A DNA stretch of 64,000 nt from Caballeronia concitans (GCF_001544615.1 NZ_FCNV02000002.1:1-64000); one strand, 5' to 3'. Shown: positions 1 to 9,107, counted from the stretch's first letter. Program-made: numbers and translations. The notes: generated by a model from the sequence alone, not told the origin.

Positions 1-2
1 TA

Positions 3-650
3 GGCTTAAACATAGGCAGAAGACTACCTCAAAATTTAAGCGTTGCCGCATGTCCGGTGTTTGCGGGGGCCGGCCCAGAGTACAACATCATGGGCACAGA
101 CTTCGAGCACATCTGGGCCAACGGCTCAGCGGCGAGAGGCTATCTTGGCGAGGACGCGAGCGACGGCGCTGTCGCGCTGTACGGCCTGTGGTCCGCCAGT
201 TATGAGGATCTCGGCGTGGCGCACTGGAAATATGCCAGTGCGGCCGGGCAGTACTCTCATCACGTCAAGACGGGCGTTTATGATGCAGCAGGGACGGTAC
301 TACCGACCGTGTCCGTGAATGGAGAGGCAGCTTATCGTGTCAACCGCGGCCAGACGGTGCAAGTCGAATTCACGTACGAAAACAACGGCAAAAGCCCGCA
401 GACGGTCAATACCGGATGGTACATATCAGACGACGACTTCATCCAGAGAACGGACAGGCGCATCGCAGTGAATACTGGTATGACGCTCGTTCGTAACGAT
501 GTTCTCACTTATCGAAGAACCTTGACGATCCCGGCCGATCTACGCACCAACACGAACTACTGGCTGGGTACGATCGTAGACATCGATAGCGTCGTGCCGG
601 ATAACATACCGAGCAATAACGCCACATACATTCCTATCCACATTAACTGA
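3..650 (+). CDS. C-terminal part of a probable secreted zinc metalloprotease (metzincin-like) with a CARDB-like domain, cut by the window edge
   Basis: The frame is open to the left edge, so the 5' end lies outside the window; the GTG at 57 is only the first possible start inside it. The visible part begins near an N-I-M-G segment that resembles the Met-turn of metzincin proteases. It is followed by a glycine/alanine-rich stretch typical of the end of the catalytic domain. The last 100 residues or so form a beta-rich segment (from VSVNGEAAYRVNRGQTV to the stop) that reads like a CARDB/Ig-like adhesion module, with the usual final pattern of V-P-[DE]-x-x-x-x-N-N. The HExxH zinc site would be upstream and cannot be seen, so protease activity is inferred from the Met-turn only. 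A strong hairpin lies about 100 bases after the stop. Confidence 0.6.
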   Translation, partial: GLNIGRRLPQNLSVAACPVFAGAGPEYNIMGTDFEHIWANGSAARGYLGEDASDGAVALYGLWSASYEDLGVAHWKYASAAGQYSHHVKTGVYDAAGTVLPTVSVNGEAAYRVNRGQTVQVEFTYENNGKSPQTVNTGWYISDDDFIQRTDRRIAVNTGMTLVRNDVLTYRRTLTIPADLRTNTNYWLGTIVDIDSVVPDNIPSNNATYIPIHIN

Positions 651-1101
651 GCCAAGTTCGCCCGAACGACGCGCCGCGACGTAGCCTTTTTATGGTGGAG
701 GGCGCAAAGCTCGTGAGAGCCGAGTACCTCCGCGGCGTGAAGCATCGACGTGCACCCCAAAGGTTGGATGCCGATCCAACCTTTGGGGCTTTAACAGCTC
801 TCTGGAAGGCATTAAGCGAGGCATTCCTGTCACTCGCCGACAGATCGACTATATTGATTTGGGCAGTCATACCCGTTTCACTGCATTCGCGCAGGAAGCA
901 AAAGTTTGGGAGAGAGCGTGCTAGGTAAGTTCGTATTTAACCGGCCATGCAAGCTGGGAGCGTTCGGCTCTTACTTGCAAGGGGGGAAGTACGAGCTTTA
1001 GGGCGGTGATCCGGAACAGCCGCGCTGATCCAACACAGAAAGTCATGTGACGCGTTATTGAAATGGGCGCGGGGATCGCGGCACATCTACCGGGAGAGAA
1101 A
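651..1101. other. Intergenic region between protease remnant and wrbA
   Basis: About 450 bases without a convincing gene. Besides the hairpin at 755-788, it holds the presumed wrbA promoter, although no clear -35/-10 pair stands out by eye. Short ORFs here have no recognisable protein pattern. Confidence 0.5.
755..793 (+). terminator. Strong hairpin, probable bidirectional transcription terminator
   Basis: A perfect 15-bp inverted repeat pairs 755-769 with 774-788 around a GCCG tetraloop. It is followed by GCTTTAAC, a short T-containing tail. It lies 105 bases after the truncated protease gene and about 310 bases before wrbA. Stem length and position fit an intrinsic terminator; the weak U-tract leaves room for an mRNA-stabilising or regulatory hairpin. 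Confidence 0.65.
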
Positions 1102-1704
1102 ATGGCGAAGGTACTGGTTCTGTATTACTCGATGTACGGCCACATCGAAACGATGGCCAATGAAGTGGTCGAGGGTGCCCGCTCCGTGCCGGGTACGGAT
1201 GTGACGCTAAAACGGGTGCCTGAAACGATTCCCGACGAACAGGCCAAGGCGATCGGCGTCAAGCTGAACCAGGTAGCGCCGATCGCGACGCCCGGCGAAC
1301 TCGGAGACTACGACGCGATCATCTTCGGCACCCCGACCCGGTTCGGGAACATGGCCGGGCAGATGCGTACGTTTCTCGACCAGACCGGCGGTCTGTGGAT
1401 GAATGGCGCTCTTATTGGCAAGATCAGCAGCGTATTCGCGTCAACCGGTACGCAGCATGGCGGCCAGGAAACCACGATCACGTCGTTCCATTCCACGTTG
1501 CTTCATCAAGGCATGGTTATCGTTGGTGTACCTTACGCGTGCGCCGGACTCACGAATATGAACGAGATAACGGGCGGAACGCCGTATGGCGCCACCACAC
1601 TCGCCGGAGCCGACGGAAGCCGGCAACCGTCGAAGAACGAACTCGACATTGCGCGTTATCAGGGAAAGCACGTCGCCGAGTTGGCTGCCAGACTCTTCCA
1701 ATGA
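1102..1704 (+). CDS. wrbA: NAD(P)H:quinone oxidoreductase, WrbA type (flavodoxin-like)
   Basis: The 200-residue product matches the usual 198-200 residues of WrbA. It begins [19 protein letters not shown], a flavodoxin-like FMN phosphate-binding loop, and carries the family signatures [22 protein letters not shown] and [12 protein letters not shown]. WrbA proteins are tetrameric FMN enzymes that reduce quinones by two electrons in the cytosol, protecting against redox cycling. The ATG at 1102 is preferred over an in-frame ATG at 1063 because GGGAGAGA lies directly upstream and the protein then starts at the family N-terminus. A DoxX-family gene begins 28 bases after the stop, so the two may be one oxidative-stress transcript. 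Confidence 0.95.
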   Translation: MAKVLVLYYSMYGHIETMANEVVEGARSVPGTDVTLKRVPETIPDEQAKAIGVKLNQVAPIATPGELGDYDAIIFGTPTRFGNMAGQMRTFLDQTGGLWMNGALIGKISSVFASTGTQHGGQETTITSFHSTLLHQGMVIVGVPYACAGLTNMNEITGGTPYGATTLAGADGSRQPSKNELDIARYQGKHVAELAARLFQ

Positions 1705-1732
1705 TCTCCCGCCTTCATTCAAAGTCGATGCC

Positions 1733-2146
1733 ATGCGCTACTTCTCTCTCGAGCAACGCAAGGACGCGTTGATTCTGCTTGCGCGCTTGCTCCTGATGCT
1801 TCTTTTTGTCCTCTTCGGATGGCAGAAGCTGATGGGCTTTTCCGGAGCGGTTGCCTATATGGGTTCGGTCGGCGCGCCCGCGCCGACGCTTGCTGCGATC
1901 GTCGCCGTCGTGATGGAACTCCTCGTGGGCATCGCAATTGTCATCGGCTTCTACACCCGGCCCCTCGCCTTGCTGCTCGCGCTCTATACGCTGGGCACTG
2001 CTTTCGTCGGCCATCACTACTGGACCATGACGGGAACGGAGCAGTACGCGAATATGATCAACTTCTACAAGAATCTCAGCATCATAGGAGGTCTACTGTT
2101 GCTCGCGGTCACTGGCCCCGGGCGCTATTCACTAGACAGGAAGTGA
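1733..2146 (+). CDS. DoxX family membrane protein
   Basis: A 137-residue protein with four predicted membrane helices. The family pattern shows in the first helix (LILLARLLLMLLFVLFGWQK), in the segment MELLVGIAIVIGFYTRP, and in a last helix after an INFYKNLSIIGG segment. DoxX/DoxD-type proteins are inner-membrane proteins often found with thiol-redox or quinone genes; their substrate is usually unknown. The ATG at 1733 starts the conserved N-terminus; the frame is open further upstream but that part overlaps wrbA and looks non-coding. Close placement after wrbA suggests a shared transcript and a redox or detoxification role, which is an inference. Confidence 0.85.
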   Translation: MRYFSLEQRKDALILLARLLLMLLFVLFGWQKLMGFSGAVAYMGSVGAPAPTLAAIVAVVMELLVGIAIVIGFYTRPLALLLALYTLGTAFVGHHYWTMTGTEQYANMINFYKNLSIIGGLLLLAVTGPGRYSLDRK

Positions 2147-2675
2147 CGTAAGGAGCGTGGCTGACGAGGCGGCGCCAATCGGTGCGGTTCTGCATAGCGA
2201 GACTTGGCTCGCCATGCTCGTCGAGCGCAGGACAAGTCTTCTGCCCATGATGAGGAGGCAGACCTTGGACTTCTTCGGTATCGGCCACCTTTACACCAGA
2301 GCCGCGACTCACGAGCGAGCGTTTTCCGGTCGAGGGCTCGCCTCGTTCCAGTCCCTGAGATGGCTATGCCAGAGTCCTTCAACTCACTCGTCGCACTTCT
2401 GAGAAGCGCGTGGGCGATGAGCTGGTTTATCGCTGTCCCCGTTGACTTGATCGTACGCGTGAGGTCGGCAACGGCCGATCTGCTGTCTCAGAGCGCCCGT
2501 CCCAACGTCCCGGACTGCTGCATGACCCGACTTCGCTACTGAAAATGCGACCGTCGCAAAGGAGTCGTTTATCCCCTGTAGTTTTGAATAAGAACGCTTA
2601 CGAACGAAGCTGACTCCGACTCTCAAGTGACGTCTTGAGCTTCACTGCCGAGCCCTACCGTCATACGCCCCCTCA
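2147..2675. other. Intergenic region without a recognisable gene
   Basis: About 530 bases between the DoxX gene and the end of the M48 peptidase gene. Short ORFs exist on both strands (for example 2204-2542 plus and 2384-2626 minus), but none has a recognisable domain, a good ribosome site or Burkholderia-like third-position bias. Confidence 0.5.
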
Positions 2676-4991
2676 TCAAATGTCAAGAATCGACTTGACC
2701 CACCCCGCGATGACCACGGCGGCGAGCGAAACGATGACGCCTCTGCGCATCACCGAAACCGACGGCTGCGGCTCCACGCTGCCTCGCATCCTCCCGACGA
2801 CTGCCCCCGCCATCGCCCCAAGAAGCGCCGCCACCGACGCCACGCACAGATAAAGCAGCACCGATGTCAGCGCGGAATCCAGCGTCGATTGCGCGTTCAG
2901 TTCGATGGTCACGAGCCCGCCCACGCTCATCACGATTCCCGCGACAGACCCCGCGCATAGCCCATACAGCGCATTGAACGTGCCGCGCCGCCACGCCGCG
3001 ATGAACGCCGCCAGCGCCGCCGCGAACGCAATCGGCATGACGAGCGCGAAGCCGCTGCTGCCCGCGCGCTGTGCGATGCGAACGAGCGGCGTGAACGACG
3101 CATGGATCGCCGCCTCCGCATCCGGGGGCAGCAAGCGGCGAAACCGCAGCAGTTCGATCCACAAACAAAACACGAGACCGATGAGCACGCCCGTCGATAT
3201 CGCCCGCGCGGGCCGGAATTCAGCAAGCCGCAGCGACGTATCGACACGCGGCATCGTATCGTCGAGAAATACCCAGCCGGATAGCGGCAAGTCGTGTCGC
3301 AGGCGCGCGAACCATCGCGATGACCACGGAAAGAGCCACGCCGCGAGCGCACCGACGACGAGCGGCGGCGCGATCATCACGAGCGACGTGTAGAAGTTGT
3401 TGTCCGGCCCGAGCGACCCGAGCGACGCGGACGCGAACGCGCCCCACGCGAACATCGCCGCGACGACCGCGATGGAGATCGCGCCGGTCAGCTTAAGCAC
3501 CGGCAGCGGCGACGCGCTCTTCACCGTCACGCCGACCCACGCCGCCGCCGCGCGCGCGATCCAGTTGCAGATCAGCCAGCATCCGATGATCGCGAAGACG
3601 AGCGCGATCACATGAATCTCGAGCAGCCTGAGCGCATGATCCGCCGCAAGCCGAGGCGCCGATTCTCCGCCCAGCACGAACTCCGCGCCAATCAACACCT
3701 GATTCAGGAAGTAGCCGAGCGCGAAGAGTGCGCCGGCCGCCGCCGTGCCCTTGACCGGATCGCGCCCGTTCATCACGGCCGCGTACGCGCCGCGCCAGAT
3801 GCCGGTGCTGAGCGCGCCGATGGCGAGGATCATCACGGCGAGCGGCGTCACGATCGACACGACGACCGACACGCGCGCGACCGCGCTCGCCGACCCCGCC
3901 GGCACGAAGCCGATCAGAAAGCCGTTGATCGTCTCGATGACGACGCCCGCCGCAAAGCCGATGCCGAGCGCATCCCATTTGTCGAGGCGAAAGAGCGGCG
4001 TGGTATCGACGAGCACGGCGCGACGCGCCTCGCCGCGCGGATGCAGGCTCGGATACGCGCTGTGTCCGTGCGGCGAGGCGGCGGCGAGACGCGCGAGCAC
4101 GCGATCGACCTGTGCGGGCGATTCATCCCATTGCGACGCCTGCAAGTCCGCGTAGAACTCGCGAACGCGCAGCACCGACGCGCCCGACAGCAGCACCAGC
4201 GCGCTCCACAGCGCGGTCTTGCCGAGCAGAAAGAGACTTTGATGCCACGTACGCGCGCCGAACGCGCCGATGCCGAGCAGCGGAACCACGCTCACGATGA
4301 CGAACGCGAGACACGCGGAGATCGTCATGAAGGTTTTGTCGATGTCGCGGTTGCGGATGTGCGCCAGTTCGTGAAGGATGACCGCGCGGAACGCGGCGCG
4401 GTCGGCATAGAAGTAGCGGGCGACGAACGCGCCGCTCAGCGCGACGTAGTAATCGCGGCGGCGTCCGAACGTCACGGGCAGGCCGCTCGCAAGCGGATTC
4501 CAGACGAACGACGGCGCGGGCGTCAGTTGCGCTTCGCGGCACAGGGCGTCGAGGGCATCGAAGAGGCCGGGCGGATCGTCGCGGGCGATGGGCGCAAGCC
4601 GCTGCGTCTTCAGCTTCCAGAGCGGAAACAGCCAGTAGAACAGCGCGCCGAGCGCCAGCGTGACGACGATCCCCGCGATCTTCCACGTCGTTTGCGGCCT
4701 GAGCAGCGCCATGCACGTCGCGACCTGCGGCATGACCGCTTGCGCCGACTGCGCCGACTGCTCCGTCACGTTGGCGCCTGCATCGAAGACGCGCGTGACC
4801 ACGCCCGACGCGCACGCCGCGAGCGCATCCCGTTGCTCGACGTGGATGCTTTCCCAGAAGTGCCCGTAAAACTGGCTGCTGACGCAGACGACGAGCACGA
4901 TCAGCAAATCGAATCGCAGCGTGATGTCGGACGGGAAGGGCAGCGGATTGAGCCGCGGCTTCGGTTGCCCGGATACGTCGGATGCCGGCAC
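2676..4991 (-). CDS. Large polytopic membrane protein with M48 (HtpX/Ste24-like) peptidase domain
   Basis: A 771-residue inner-membrane protein. One membrane helix lies near residues 25-45 and a second near 103-124. They are followed by a soluble peptidase domain holding the zinc site HELAH at residues 207-211 and the downstream Glu ligand within REFYAD at 277-282, spaced as in M48 metalloproteases. The rest (about 220-771) carries roughly ten more hydrophobic helices, far more than HtpX (about 290 residues). M48 membrane peptidases cleave misfolded or signal-sequence-containing membrane proteins. The large C-terminal membrane region suggests a transport-like or scaffolding module with an attached protease, which is an inference. 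The gene begins 6 bases after the stop of a small upstream gene, so the two probably form an operon. Confidence 0.8.
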   Translation of the reverse strand: MPASDVSGQPKPRLNPLPFPSDITLRFDLLIVLVVCVSSQFYGHFWESIHVEQRDALAACASGVVTRVFDAGANVTEQSAQSAQAVMPQVATCMALLRPQTTWKIAGIVVTLALGALFYWLFPLWKLKTQRLAPIARDDPPGLFDALDALCREAQLTPAPSFVWNPLASGLPVTFGRRRDYYVALSGAFVARYFYADRAAFRAVILHELAHIRNRDIDKTFMTISACLAFVIVSVVPLLGIGAFGARTWHQSLFLLGKTALWSALVLLSGASVLRVREFYADLQASQWDESPAQVDRVLARLAAASPHGHSAYPSLHPRGEARRAVLVDTTPLFRLDKWDALGIGFAAGVVIETINGFLIGFVPAGSASAVARVSVVVSIVTPLAVMILAIGALSTGIWRGAYAAVMNGRDPVKGTAAAGALFALGYFLNQVLIGAEFVLGGESAPRLAADHALRLLEIHVIALVFAIIGCWLICNWIARAAAAWVGVTVKSASPLPVLKLTGAISIAVVAAMFAWGAFASASLGSLGPDNNFYTSLVMIAPPLVVGALAAWLFPWSSRWFARLRHDLPLSGWVFLDDTMPRVDTSLRLAEFRPARAISTGVLIGLVFCLWIELLRFRRLLPPDAEAAIHASFTPLVRIAQRAGSSGFALVMPIAFAAALAAFIAAWRRGTFNALYGLCAGSVAGIVMSVGGLVTIELNAQSTLDSALTSVLLYLCVASVAALLGAMAGAVVGRMRGSVEPQPSVSVMRRGVIVSLAAVVIAGWVKSILDI

Positions 4992-4997
4992 GATGCG

Positions 4998-5492
4998 TCA
5001 CTTCCTCGGCAAGACGAACTGGGCGACGACGGCGTCGGCGAGCCGCTGCGTTTCAGCCGGTGCGAGGCGCAGGCGCTTGCCCGCCGCGATCACGTTCCGG
5101 TGGACTTCGCCCAGCTCTTGCGTCGTGAGAGCCGGCGCGGCTTCTGCGTTGGCGTGAACGTCCGCGCTTCCGTCGTTGCGCCGGAACATGTTCTTAATCA
5201 CGATCGACACTTCTTCGCCGACTGCGGTTTCCGTCGCCTTGCGCGCGATGCTGCCGAGCATCGGCAGGATTTCGGAGACCACTTGCAGGATGAGGGGCGT
5301 GAAGAGCGCGACGGTGTCCGCGCCGAAGCCGAGCGCTGCGTCGCGGTTGCGCGATGCTTTCTGCGCGGCGGCGGGATCGGCGAACCAGGCGTCGCTGATC
5401 GTCGTGAAGAGCGGAAGCTCCTCGGGCGCGAGCTGCGTCAGGACATCGCGCGAGATGTCACGGATCAGAGTGCGGTCGATGGCGGTGTCCAT
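4998..5492 (-). CDS. Hypothetical 164-residue protein, partner of the M48 peptidase gene
   Basis: I do not recognise a family. The protein is soluble, mostly helical by appearance, with a slightly hydrophobic central helix (TPLILQVVSEILPMLGSIA, about residues 64-82) and charged ends. It is first in a two-gene minus-strand unit with the M48-type membrane peptidase, only 6 bases apart, so it may be an adaptor, regulator or substrate of that peptidase. A GGAG lies 12 bases upstream of the ATG. Codon use looks like that of its neighbours, supporting a real gene. Confidence 0.7.
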   Translation of the reverse strand: MDTAIDRTLIRDISRDVLTQLAPEELPLFTTISDAWFADPAAAQKASRNRDAALGFGADTVALFTPLILQVVSEILPMLGSIARKATETAVGEEVSIVIKNMFRRNDGSADVHANAEAAPALTTQELGEVHRNVIAAGKRLRLAPAETQRLADAVVAQFVLPRK

Positions 5493-6045
5493 GTGGCGGG
5501 GCTCTCCGGGTAGGTCCGCGAAGGAAGCGTGGTTCCGGTCAATACGCGACTAACGGTCTTTGAATGCAAACCACTTTTGAATTTGAAGGTATCGGCGGAT
5601 GAACTCCATCGCAGAGTAAAACAGTCTGCACATCATCGGGCGGGGCCGAACCGTCGCGATTGAACTGCCGTTCGGCATACGCGTTTTCTAGAGGACGAAA
5701 CAGTGCTCGCTTTTTGCAAGTGTTCTCAACTTCCAAACCGTCAGTTCGTGGCGGCGCGCGCTTCGCGCCGAAGATTCTGAAGTGGCTCGGAATCAAGTTG
5801 ACGCAATGTCCGCCACAGGCAGGCAGGGCGGACCGAGCGCCGTTCTGAAGGGTGCATATTCGGGTCGCGTGACGAAATGCGTGCTGCTTCGTCGGCGCTT
5901 TGTTCTTCACACCACGTGGCCTTTTCAGAAATTTCCCAATTGCGTCGAACAGCAATCCTCATTAAAAGCAGTATCGCTGTTTTCATTCACGGGGTGATCG
6001 TCAGGTGTGCAACCTGAAATCCTCCTTCATGTATGAGAATTCTCC
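5493..6045. other. Intergenic region between divergent M48 operon and vgrG
   Basis: About 550 bases, noticeably less GC-rich than the flanks. It must contain the divergent promoters of the M48 unit (minus) and vgrG (plus). No ORF here has a recognisable protein; a 138-codon minus ORF at 5539-5955 lacks any family pattern and a ribosome site. Confidence 0.45.
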
Positions 6046-8823
6046 ATGGACGTACAAACTACGCGTCCCAGCGTGCTCGCACGCTGGATCACGGGGCGCC
6101 AATCCTATTTCCTCAAGGTTCGAGGCGCGGCCCCGACCGATGGCCTTTCTATTGTTTCGGTCAAGGCCATTGAACGCTTGGGCGAGCCGTATCACATCAC
6201 GCTCGAACTGACGGCCAACGCCGAGTTGGCGCTCGCTGACTACCTCGGACGCAGTGCGACGTTCAGCATCGAGCCCGCGCCCGACGAGGGCACGCCGCGC
6301 GAGTTCAACGGCGTCGTCACCCGCTTTATACGTACCCGCAAGACGCGTGATTTTTGCGCGTATCGGATCGTGGTGGAATCGCCGCTTGCGCGATTGCGCA
6401 TCACCAAACGCTCCCGCGTCTATCAGAACAAGACCGTGCCCGACATGATCCAGGCGATCCTGTTGTCGCACGGTTTTCTTACGCATCAGTTCGCGTTCAG
6501 GCTGCGTCGCGAGTTTCCGACGCTCGCCTTCCACATGCAGCATCAAATGTCGGACTGGGCGTTCATCCATCTCTTAATGCGTCAGTCAGGCCTCTTCTGC
6601 TATACCCGCCCCGGCGATTTCGGCGATCAGGTAATCTTCGCGGACGACATAGACGGGTACGACTACCAGTTGCGCACGCCGGTCCTGGTGCGCGAAACGT
6701 CGGGGCTAGAGACCGGCAACGAGGCGATCCTCTCGCTGCAGACCCATAGCGTCGCCTTCGCTCAATCGGTGCGCGTCAGGAACTACAACCCCGCGAAGTC
6801 ATGGGAACCGTTCGAAGCGCAGGTCAACCTCGCGCACGACGACAAAACCACTTACGGCCAGACCTACACGTGGGGCAGTCATCATCTCGATGCCGACAGC
6901 GCTCAATGGGAAGCGCGCCTGCGTCACGAAGAAGCGTTGTCGGGACAAATTCGGTTCGAAGGCAAGAGCACCGTGTCAGCTTTCTGCACGGGGCTGGTCG
7001 TGCGCACCGACGAAAAGCTGCCCGATGCGCCGCATGGTTTCATGCTCACCGAAGTCATTCACGAAGCCGCGCGCGACAAGTCGTATCACAACACGTTTCG
7101 CGCGATTCCGGCGGACCGGCCCTATCGGATCCCGCTTCGCGAGGATTCGTGGCCGAAAATTTCCGGTACGTTGAGCGCGCGAGTCACGACGCGCGATGAA
7201 GATGCCGAGTTCGCCGAAATGGATGAGCACGGCCTTTATACGGCGCGTTTCGACTTCGATACGGACGAGTGGCCATCGGGCGGTGAAAGCGTGCCGTTGC
7301 GCCTGGCGAAGCCCTTCGCGGGCGCGCATCAGACGGGCTTTCATTTCCCCTTGTTGCGCAATACGGAGGTCGCCATCGCCTTCGCCGGGGGAGATCCCCG
7401 CTGCCCCTACATCGCCCACATCCATCACCACGCTTATGCGAGCGACCTGATCCACGGTCTCGACGGGTGGAACACGCGCAACGCCATTCGCACGGTCAGC
7501 AACAACAAGCTCAGGCTCGAAGACGCCAAGGGAAAGGAAGGCGCCAAGCTCGCCACCGAATACGGCGGCAAGACGCAACTGAACCTGGGCTATATCGTCG
7601 ATTCCAGACGCCAGAAGCGAGGTGAAGGATTCGAGTTGCGCTCGGATTCGTGGGGTGCGCTGCGTGCAGGTAAAGGCCTGTTCCTGAGTGCCGATGCGCA
7701 ACAGGCTGCCAGCGGTCAGACGCTCGACATGAGCGCGGCGCTCGCGCAGTTGCAGACAGCACAGGGACGGATGCAGAGCTTGTCCGAGGCGGTCAGCAAG
7801 GCCAAGGCCATCGTAGCCGATTGCGAAGCGCAGAAGGCGCTGCTGGAGACGCAACTGAAGGACTTGCAGCAGGCGGTGTTGCTCGCCTCGGCCCCGCATG
7901 GCGTCGCCCTTACGAGCGGCGAGCACATGCAACTGTCGGCGGGCGGCCATCTATTCACGACTACAGGTGGCAACGCCGATGCCGCGATCGGCGGCAATTA
8001 CACGGTTGCGGCGGGCAACGCCGTGTCGATCTTCGCTAACGCGCAGGGCGTGAAAGTCACCGCCGCAGAGGGCAAGGTGGACGTGCAGGCGCAAGGCGAT
8101 GCGCTGAATCTTGCCGCGCTCAAGGGCGTGACCATCGCCAGCACCGAGGACGCCATCACGCTCAACGCAAAGTCTGAATTGACGCTGTATTGCGGCGGCT
8201 CGTACATCAAGCTGAACAGTTCGGGCGTGGAAATCGGAAGCCCGAGCGATGTCAGATTGAAAGGACCCCTGCGGGTCAGCGGGTCGGCCACCAAGCAGAG
8301 TGCGTTGCCGCTCATGCCCAAGCAGGAGCCGACCGGCATGCAGCTGTGGCACGTCTATCCGAACGGCGAGCCTGTCAAGAACGCGTCGTACCGGGTGGAC
8401 TATCCCGACGGCTCATTCCGGTGGGGCAAGCTCGATGAGAACGGCAAGGGGATGCTCGCCAACGTGCCGCGCGGCGGCGGGAGCATCAAGTATTTCGAGG
8501 ACGGGTATCCGATCAAGGACGACGAGCGCAAGTGGGCGGAGCCCGACGGCGCAGCGAACGTGCAGGCAGACGGCTCGCCCGATGCGGCGCTGCCGAGCCT
8601 GACGGGGCCGGCGGTGGCTGCCGCTCAGACGGCTGCGATGACCGAACTGCCCGCGCTGGCCGCGCCCGCGTTGTCCGTTGCGCAAGCCGCGATCACGGGA
8701 GGCGGGGGAGCCGCGCTGAAGGCCGCTACTCAGACAGCGACGCAGGCCGTCATCGGGTCGATGGGGCAGCAACTCGAGCAACCGTCGACGCCTGCGCTCG
8801 CCAAATCCCTCGCTTCGCAATAA
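6046..8823 (+). CDS. vgrG: Type VI secretion system spike protein VgrG with DUF2345 and transthyretin-like extension
   Basis: A 925-residue VgrG. Residues 20-370 resemble the gp27/GpD hub, about 395-480 the gp5 OB-fold region (including FPLLRNTEVAIAFAGGDPRC), and 540-755 a DUF2345 beta-helix with glycine-rich repeats. Residues 765-825 (from GMQLWHVYPNGEPV to KYFEDGYPI) look like a transthyretin-like domain. An Ala-rich tail of about 90 residues follows. VgrG trimers cap the Hcp tube and are ejected with effectors. In enteroaggregative E. coli the VgrG1 transthyretin extension docks the phospholipase Tle1, so this tail probably binds a cargo effector. No PAAR, hcp, tss or full effector gene is nearby, so this is an orphan vgrG that depends on a T6SS encoded elsewhere. 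Confidence 0.93.
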   Translation: MDVQTTRPSVLARWITGRQSYFLKVRGAAPTDGLSIVSVKAIERLGEPYHITLELTANAELALADYLGRSATFSIEPAPDEGTPREFNGVVTRFIRTRKTRDFCAYRIVVESPLARLRITKRSRVYQNKTVPDMIQAILLSHGFLTHQFAFRLRREFPTLAFHMQHQMSDWAFIHLLMRQSGLFCYTRPGDFGDQVIFADDIDGYDYQLRTPVLVRETSGLETGNEAILSLQTHSVAFAQSVRVRNYNPAKSWEPFEAQVNLAHDDKTTYGQTYTWGSHHLDADSAQWEARLRHEEALSGQIRFEGKSTVSAFCTGLVVRTDEKLPDAPHGFMLTEVIHEAARDKSYHNTFRAIPADRPYRIPLREDSWPKISGTLSARVTTRDEDAEFAEMDEHGLYTARFDFDTDEWPSGGESVPLRLAKPFAGAHQTGFHFPLLRNTEVAIAFAGGDPRCPYIAHIHHHAYASDLIHGLDGWNTRNAIRTVSNNKLRLEDAKGKEGAKLATEYGGKTQLNLGYIVDSRRQKRGEGFELRSDSWGALRAGKGLFLSADAQQAASGQTLDMSAALAQLQTAQGRMQSLSEAVSKAKAIVADCEAQKALLETQLKDLQQAVLLASAPHGVALTSGEHMQLSAGGHLFTTTGGNADAAIGGNYTVAAGNAVSIFANAQGVKVTAAEGKVDVQAQGDALNLAALKGVTIASTEDAITLNAKSELTLYCGGSYIKLNSSGVEIGSPSDVRLKGPLRVSGSATKQSALPLMPKQEPTGMQLWHVYPNGEPVKNASYRVDYPDGSFRWGKLDENGKGMLANVPRGGGSIKYFEDGYPIKDDERKWAEPDGAANVQADGSPDAALPSLTGPAVAAAQTAAMTELPALAAPALSVAQAAITGGGGAALKAATQTATQAVIGSMGQQLEQPSTPALAKSLASQ

Positions 8824-8850
8824 ACGTCCCTCATAACAACCACGAAGAAC

Positions 8851-9003
8851 ATGGCAACACCCGAAACATCACAAAAGCCGGCGCCGCGCCAGATATCGTT
8901 CAACCAGTGCAAGGCGCTTCAGTCGTATCAGCCGCAACGCGGTCTGCCAGGTAGTCGAAGCCGCGTCGGCGCGAGGTTCTCAATGGGTCGATTGCTTCGT
9001 TAA
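8851..9003 (+). CDS. Small ORF (50 codons) directly after vgrG, possible truncated cargo/adaptor gene
   Basis: An ATG 27 bases after the vgrG stop opens a 50-codon frame. It begins MATPETSQKPAPRQ and continues ISFNQCKALQSYQPQRG. A weak AAGAA lies just upstream. VgrG loci often have an effector or adaptor at exactly this place. This short product could be the surviving 5' end of such a gene whose remainder has been deleted, or it may be non-coding. No domain can be assigned. Confidence 0.3.
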   Translation: MATPETSQKPAPRQISFNQCKALQSYQPQRGLPGSRSRVGARFSMGRLLR

Positions 9004-9005
9004 AG

Positions 9006-9090
9006 GCCTCCATCCGTCCCCACCACCGCCTCGGTTCCTCGCTTCCCACCCCCTCAAGATTCCCCATTCCCCGCCGACATACCCATCAGG
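9006..9090 (+). terminator. C-rich, G-poor tract, possible Rho-dependent terminator region for vgrG
   Basis: Downstream of vgrG the plus strand becomes strikingly rich in C and T and poor in G for about 80 bases (runs of CCATCC, CCCCACCACC, CCCACCCCC, CCCCATTCCCC). This resembles a Rho utilisation site. No intrinsic hairpin with a T-run is visible between vgrG and the convergent dgkA gene. Confidence 0.35.
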
Positions 9091-9107
9091 CGCTCGTCAC
9101 GCGTGTG

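Noticed and set aside
2384-2626. Possible small gene in the gap after the DoxX gene
   Set aside because: No recognised domain, no ribosome site; left as intergenic.
3612-5513. 633-codon plus-strand frame
   Set aside because: Antisense to the M48 peptidase and its partner; no domain and Arg-rich composition typical of a shadow.
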